Shown here piece by piece: positions 5,788-8,861 of a stretch of 8,861 nt of DNA. Numbering within the stretch: position 1 is the stretch's first letter; each line of letters starts with the position of its first letter. The DNA lies in contig CALKYH010000140.1 of NCBI GenBank assembly GCA_938003595.1, positions 1-8,861 of the forward strand, written 5' to 3'. The translations under genes were made by a program, and so were the position numbers. A model generated the notes under the pieces. That model did no database searches, was not told the origin of the DNA, and worked only from the letters and a program-made list of their open reading frames with translations. The stretch is from an uncultured bacterium. Its GTDB lineage: Bacteria; Planctomycetota; Phycisphaerae; Phycisphaerales; UBA1924.

Positions 5788-7137
5788 TCAAGATTGGGTC
5801 GCCTGCGAGGGCTCCAGGTCCTTCGCGTCCACGCGCTCGATGCGGGCGCCGAGGGCGGTCAGGCGCTCTTCCATGCGTTCGTAGCCGCGGTCCAGGTGGT
5901 AGACGCGGTGCACCGTCGTCGTCCCTTCGGCCGCAAGGCCCGCGAGCACCAGGCACGCCGAGGCGCGCAGGTCGCTGGCCATCACCGGGGCGCCGACGAG
6001 CCGCGCCACGCCGCTGATGACGGCGGTGGGGCCCTGGCGAAACACCTGGGCGCCCATGCGGGTCAGCTCGGCCACATGCAGGAAGCGCTCCGGGAAGATC
6101 TTTTCCGTCACCACGCTGTTGCCGTCGGCCAGGCACAGCAGGGCGACGAGCTGGGCCTGCAGGTCGGTCGGGAAGCCGGGGTGGGGCTGGGTTGTCGCCT
6201 GCGTAGGCTTGAGCCGCCCGTCGCGCCGGGGCTCGTACGACACATCGCAGCGCGCCCGGCGCGGGTCGGTCCCGGGATCGGCCTCGACGTGCACGCCGAT
6301 CTCGTCCAGATGCGTGCTCAGCGCCATGAGAGAATCGAGCGGGCAGTTCTCCAGCGTGATCGACCCGCCGGCGATGCCCGCGGCGATCATGAAGGTCCCC
6401 GCTTCGATGCGGTCGGGCATCACCTCGTGCTCGGCGCCGCCGAGTTCATCGACGCCCTCGATCACGATGCGAGGGGCGCCGGCGCCCTGGATCTTCGCGC
6501 CCATGGCGTTGAGCAGGTCGGCCAGGTCGGCGATCTCCGGCTCGCAGGCGGCGCACTCGATGATCGTGCGGCCCTCGGCCAACGCCGCGGCGCACATGAT
6601 GTTGGCGGTGCCCAGCACCGTGGAGCCGAACGGCCCGCCGAGGAAGACCGAGGCGCCGCGCAGCCGGCGCCGGCCGCCGGCGCGCCGCGGCGCGCGGGCG
6701 ACGATGTCGCCGCCCTCGAGCGTGATCTCGGCGCCGAGGGCCTCGAGCCCGCGCAGGTGCAGGTCCACCGGGCGCTGGCCGATGGCGCAGCCGCCGGGCA
6801 TGGAGATGCGGGCCTCGCCGCGCCGGGCGAGCATCGGTCCAAGGGCGCTGATGCTGGCCCGCATGGTGCGGACGATCTCGTATCGGGCGTGGCTGGAGGA
6901 CTCGTCGATGGACTGGAGCCGCACCGAGCCGGGGCCTTCCTCGATGCAGTGGCAGCCGAGAGAAGCCAGCAGGCGCTTCATGTTCTCGATGTCGGCGAGC
7001 GTCGGCACGCCGCGCAGGAGGACGGGCTGATCGGTGAGCAGCGCCGCGGCCATCAGAGGCAGCGCCGCGTTCTTGGAGCCGTTGACGCGGAGCGACCCAC
7101 GCAGCGGCCTGCCGCCCTCGATGACAAATGCGTCCAT
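5788..7137 (-). CDS. murA: UDP-N-acetylglucosamine 1-carboxyvinyltransferase
   Basis: MurA transfers enolpyruvate from PEP to UDP-GlcNAc, the first committed step of peptidoglycan synthesis. The product has 449 residues, about 30 more than E. coli MurA. Key residues are all present: Lys22 in NGSKNAALP, Arg93, Cys117 in PGGCAIGQRP (the PEP-adduct cysteine and fosfomycin target), Arg122, Asp325 in FPTDLQAQ, Asp389 in SDLRASA, and Arg417 in HLDRGYERM. The extra length lies mainly in an Arg-rich stretch around 148-160 and in a loop around 287-318. The start at 7135-7137 fits the family N-terminus; an in-frame upstream start at 7221 would add 28 unsupported residues. AAGGAG precedes it by 10 bases. 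The Cys rather than Asp at 117 predicts fosfomycin sensitivity of the enzyme itself. Confidence 0.96.
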   Translation of the reverse strand: MDAFVIEGGRPLRGSLRVNGSKNAALPLMAAALLTDQPVLLRGVPTLADIENMKRLLASLGCHCIEEGPGSVRLQSIDESSSHARYEIVRTMRASISALGPMLARRGEARISMPGGCAIGQRPVDLHLRGLEALGAEITLEGGDIVARAPRRAGGRRRLRGASVFLGGPFGSTVLGTANIMCAAALAEGRTIIECAACEPEIADLADLLNAMGAKIQGAGAPRIVIEGVDELGGAEHEVMPDRIEAGTFMIAAGIAGGSITLENCPLDSLMALSTHLDEIGVHVEADPGTDPRRARCDVSYEPRRDGRLKPTQATTQPHPGFPTDLQAQLVALLCLADGNSVVTEKIFPERFLHVAELTRMGAQVFRQGPTAVISGVARLVGAPVMASDLRASACLVLAGLAAEGTTTVHRVYHLDRGYERMEERLTALGARIERVDAKDLEPSQATQS

Positions 7138-7289
7138 GCGCCGATGGCTCCTTCCCGGCGCGTTGCACCGCGCCGCGCGACTCTGGTCTGTCCCGTCCGT
7201 GGACATCCGCGGCCCGCCCACTCGGGCGCGCCGCTGGGGATTATCGGCGCATCGCGTGCCGCGGCCCAGACTTCCGGGTCACGATTCGA
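7138..7289 (-). promoter_or_regulatory. murA leader with Shine-Dalgarno site and candidate -10
   Basis: The 152 bases between the rhodanese-like gene and murA hold no gene. On the minus strand AAGGAG at 7153-7148 is a clear ribosome-binding site 10 bases from the murA ATG, unusual in a window where most starts lack one. GATAAT at 7245-7240 is a good -10 match and would give a leader of roughly 95 bases; no clear -35 is seen. A small CGCCC/GGGCG stem lies between them. Confidence 0.45.
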
Positions 7290-7766
7290 TCACTGCGACG
7301 GCGCGCCGGTGTCGACGGGCATCCCCGCCTCGCGCCAGGCGTCCATGCCGCCCTGGAACCAGCGGGCCCGCTTGAAGTCTGCGGTCAGTAGCTGCTTGAC
7401 CATCGCCTTGGCGATCCCGGAGCCAGGGTTGTTCCCGTAAACGATCAGCATCTTGTAATTGCCGAGCGAGGGGTCCGGGTCCTTCAGGTCCACATCCGTC
7501 GTCCTCAGGTGCACCGCCCCGGGGATGTGCCCCGCGGTGTACTCCTCCCGGGGCCGGGGGTCCACGAACAGGACCGATCCGTCCTTCTTCAGGAACTGAC
7601 GCTGGACCTCGGAAAACCCGACCGACTCGATGCTGCGGTCGCTGATGCTCTTGCACCCCGTCACGCCGAGCAGGGCAGGCAGGAAGACGACGAGGGCGGC
7701 GAGGGCCAGGCGGCCGGGGCGTCCGGGGCGGGCCAGAATGGAGCCGGATGCAATCTGGTGCGTCAT
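7290..7766 (-). CDS. Rhodanese-fold lipoprotein lacking the catalytic cysteine
   Basis: The 158-residue product has a basic, then hydrophobic N-terminus ending in a lipobox, GVTGC, with Cys38 as the predicted lipid-modified residue. It should therefore be an exported, membrane-anchored lipoprotein. Residues about 50-152 follow a single rhodanese domain: VLFVDPRPREEYTAGHIPGAVHL (65-87) and ARWFQGGMDAWREAGMPV (134-151). Where active rhodaneses have Cys after the LIVY strand, this protein reads LIVYGNNPGSG (107-117), with Gly111 instead. The only cysteine in the protein is the lipobox one, so sulfur transfer by the classical mechanism is not expected. It may be a binding or regulatory domain. 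The ATG at 7766 is preferred over one at 7790, because a TATTGT hexamer lies 7 bases upstream. It is divergent from the DsbD-like gene. Confidence 0.85.
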   Translation of the reverse strand: MTHQIASGSILARPGRPGRLALAALVVFLPALLGVTGCKSISDRSIESVGFSEVQRQFLKKDGSVLFVDPRPREEYTAGHIPGAVHLRTTDVDLKDPDPSLGNYKMLIVYGNNPGSGIAKAMVKQLLTADFKRARWFQGGMDAWREAGMPVDTGAPSQ

Positions 7767-7772
7767 GGCAGG

Positions 7773-7779
7773 TACAATA
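7773..7779. promoter_or_regulatory. Overlapping divergent -10 elements (bidirectional promoter)
   Basis: TACAAT on the plus strand (7773-7778) and TATTGT on the minus strand (7779-7774) overlap by five bases. They lie in the most AT-rich spot of an otherwise GC-rich intergenic region. Predicted starts would be near 7785 on the plus strand (leader of about 95 bases for the DsbD-like gene) and near 7767 on the minus strand (leaderless or one-base leader for the rhodanese-like gene). No convincing -35 is seen on either side. Confidence 0.5.
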
Positions 7780-7879
7780 CACAGTCGCATGCCGGCGCCG
7801 ACCTCAGCGCCGGACCCGGACGACCTCGAGGCGGCGATGCAGCCGACCCGGGGCGTCGAGGCCGAGGCATCGCCCCCGC

Positions 7880-8707
7880 ATGAGCATCCTTTTCCGCATC
7901 GTGGCCGGTCTCTGTCTGTCCGGGGCGCTCACGCCCTGCTCCTTGGCCGCTCAGCCTGGGATGTCGGACGAGCCGGCGGTGACAGCGCGGCTCATCGGCG
8001 AGACCGATGCGCTGGTCCCCGGCGAGACCTTCTACCTTGGCGTCGATTTCGAGATCGCCGAGGGCTGGCACATGTACTGGAAGAACCCCGGCGAGTCCGG
8101 GGCGGTGGCGCGGGTCGCGCTGGAGTTGCCGGAGTGGATCACCGCCGGCACGGTCCAGTGGCCGACGCCCGACCGGCTGCTGCTGCCGGGCGGGATCCTC
8201 GACTATGTGCACCACGGCGTGCTGACGCTGATCATTCCACTGACCGTCGGCGCGAACGCGCCGGTCGGCGCCGAGGCGGAGATCGACGCGGACCTGTGGT
8301 GGCTGATGTGCGACGACGAGATCTGCGTGCCCGGCACGGCTGATCTGTCGATGCGGGTCCCGGTCGCGTCGTCCGCGACGGCCTCTCGCGAGGCCGGTGT
8401 GTTCGAGCGAGCCCGCCGCATCCATCCTGTCGCCCCGCCGGAGGGCGGGCTAAGGGCCGACTGGGAAAATGGGAAGGCCCGGTTCCAAGTCCCCGGAGCG
8501 ACGAAGCTCACCTTCTTGCCCGACCTGGCGCCCAGCCCACAACCGATCGACCTGGCGACCACCGGCGAGTCCGAGGGCGAGCGGCTCATCATCGGTTTTG
8601 ATGATGCTCCTTCGACGCCGCTGACGGGAACATTGGTGGTGCGCAGGGCGTCGAATAAGCCCGTCTACTGGGCGGTTGAGCTTGCGCCGCCCCCGCCCCA
8701 GCGCTGA
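7880..8707 (+). CDS. Exported stand-alone DsbD N-terminal-type domain protein
   Basis: The 275-residue product begins with a signal peptide (MSILFRIVAGLCLSGALTPC..., likely cleaved near Ala23-Ala24), followed by an immunoglobulin-like domain of the DsbD alpha/DsbC_N type. In transmembrane thiol reductases this domain passes electrons to periplasmic partners. Landmarks are PGETFYLGVDFEIAEGWHMYWKNPGESG (47-74), the VQWPTPDRL segment (92-100), and the redox pair Cys144 and Cys149 in LMCDDEICVPG (142-152). There is no membrane domain and no C-terminal thioredoxin domain, so it cannot by itself bring electrons across the membrane. The start at 7880 places the signal peptide directly at the N-terminus; the frame is open upstream to 7748, past the promoter. 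The leader is about 95 bases, without a good Shine-Dalgarno. Partner unknown. Confidence 0.85.
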   Translation: MSILFRIVAGLCLSGALTPCSLAAQPGMSDEPAVTARLIGETDALVPGETFYLGVDFEIAEGWHMYWKNPGESGAVARVALELPEWITAGTVQWPTPDRLLLPGGILDYVHHGVLTLIIPLTVGANAPVGAEAEIDADLWWLMCDDEICVPGTADLSMRVPVASSATASREAGVFERARRIHPVAPPEGGLRADWENGKARFQVPGATKLTFLPDLAPSPQPIDLATTGESEGERLIIGFDDAPSTPLTGTLVVRRASNKPVYWAVELAPPPPQR

Positions 8708-8726
8708 ATCCCGATTCTGGAACGAA

Positions 8727-8751
8727 CGAGCGCGTCGTCCAACGCCGCTCG
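8727..8751 (+). terminator. First of two tandem hairpins after the DsbD-like gene
   Basis: CGAGCG at 8727-8732 pairs with CGCTCG at 8746-8751. The stem continues as CGT (8733-8735) with ACG (8742-8744) after a one-base bulge at 8745, closing a 6-base loop. It begins 19 bases after the stop codon. No T-run follows. A terminator or 3'-end stabilising role is likely by position. Confidence 0.45.
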
Positions 8752-8753
8752 CG

Positions 8754-8780
8754 GGCCGTGCCGGAGCAACTCCGGCGGCC
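8754..8780 (+). terminator. Second tandem hairpin, GC-rich
   Basis: GCCGGAG at 8760-8766 pairs perfectly with CTCCGGC at 8770-8776 around a CAA loop. An outer GGCC/GGCC stem (8754-8757 with 8777-8780) extends it past a two-base bulge. Only two bases separate it from the first hairpin. It has no T-run. It lies about 25 bases before the next ribosome-binding site, so it could alternatively be an operator or leader structure of the downstream gene. Confidence 0.45.
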
Positions 8781-8811
8781 GATATTCAGAGTGCACACCC
8801 TCATCAAGGAG
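8781..8811 (+). promoter_or_regulatory. Possible -10 and strong Shine-Dalgarno site of the last gene
   Basis: AAGGAG at 8806-8811 lies 6 bases before the ATG at 8818, the best-placed ribosome-binding site in the window. GATATT at 8781-8786 is a weak -10 candidate that would give a leader of about 25 bases. The ribosome site is clear; the promoter is speculative. Confidence 0.5.
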
Positions 8812-8817
8812 AATGGA

Positions 8818-8861
8818 ATGAAGACCCGCAACCTGTTCGCCGCCGCTCTCGGCGCCCTCGC
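8818..8861 (+). CDS. N-terminus of an exported protein, cut by window edge
   Basis: Only 14 complete codons are present. They encode a Met, basic residues at 2 and 4, then a small hydrophobic Ala/Leu stretch (LFAAALGAL), the typical beginning of a signal peptide. The ATG is fixed by the strong Shine-Dalgarno site; an ATG at 8812 in another frame meets a stop after two codons. Function cannot be told. Being next to the DsbD-like gene, a thioredoxin- or peroxiredoxin-like exported protein is one possibility, which is a guess from context only. Confidence 0.6.
   Translation, partial: MKTRNLFAAALGAL

Noticed and set aside
5794..7440. Very long open frame (548 codons) on the plus strand opposite murA
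   Set aside because: It is antisense to a fully conserved MurA with all catalytic residues. Long antisense frames are expected in GC-rich coding DNA, and its translation shows no recognisable domain.
7789..8343. Plus-strand frame from ATG 7789, 10 bases after TACAAT
   Set aside because: It overlaps the DsbD-like gene in another frame and its translation is Arg-rich without any motif. The -10 more plausibly serves the gene starting at 7880.

Overview
The window is about 8.9 kb of very GC-rich, densely packed bacterial chromosome. It holds eleven recognisable protein genes plus two cut by the edges (nadB at the left, an unidentified exported protein at the right). I saw no rRNA, tRNA, mobile element or CRISPR array. 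The gene content fits a member of the Planctomycetota, most likely Phycisphaerae-like. It combines a DUF502 membrane protein, a short hibernation factor, an EIIA and an HPr with a regulatory serine, a canonical MurA, an exported TPR/metallopeptidase/PDZ protein, and mostly non-Shine-Dalgarno starts. This placement is inference from gene content and style, not from a marker gene.

Left block (1-3553). The 5' part of nadB (L-aspartate oxidase, NAD synthesis) lies on the minus strand and diverges from a hotdog-fold acyl-CoA thioesterase. A short promoter gap follows, then a tightly coupled three-gene run: a STAS-domain protein, purN (GAR transformylase) and a secreted TPR-HExxH-PDZ protein. The three genes are joined by ATGA and GTGA overlaps.

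Middle block (3554-5783). A plus-strand run holds a DUF502 inner-membrane protein, hpf (ribosome hibernation), a PTS EIIA of the fructose/nitrogen type, and HPr. DUF502 and hpf overlap by ATGA; the other two gaps are each 58 bases of C-rich DNA. The hpf-ptsN-HPr order recalls the proteobacterial rpoN-hpf-ptsN-rapZ-ptsO locus and suggests a regulatory PTS tied to growth or stress state.

Right block (5784-8861). murA (peptidoglycan synthesis) runs on the minus strand, convergent with HPr and only 4 bases from it. Upstream of murA on the same strand is a rhodanese-fold lipoprotein that lacks the catalytic cysteine. It diverges from an exported stand-alone DsbD N-terminal-type domain protein, and the two appear to share overlapping -10 elements on opposite strands. 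Two tandem hairpins follow the DsbD-like gene, then a strong Shine-Dalgarno site and the first 14 codons of another exported protein.

The points most worth a second look are the apparent leaderless promoters (a TANNNT hexamer 6-7 bases before the start codon) at three genes, the symmetric divergent -10 region at 7773-7779, the cysteine-less rhodanese lipoprotein, and the TPR-peptidase-PDZ protein coupled to purN and a STAS gene. I did not find evidence for a wholly new defence or mobile system here.
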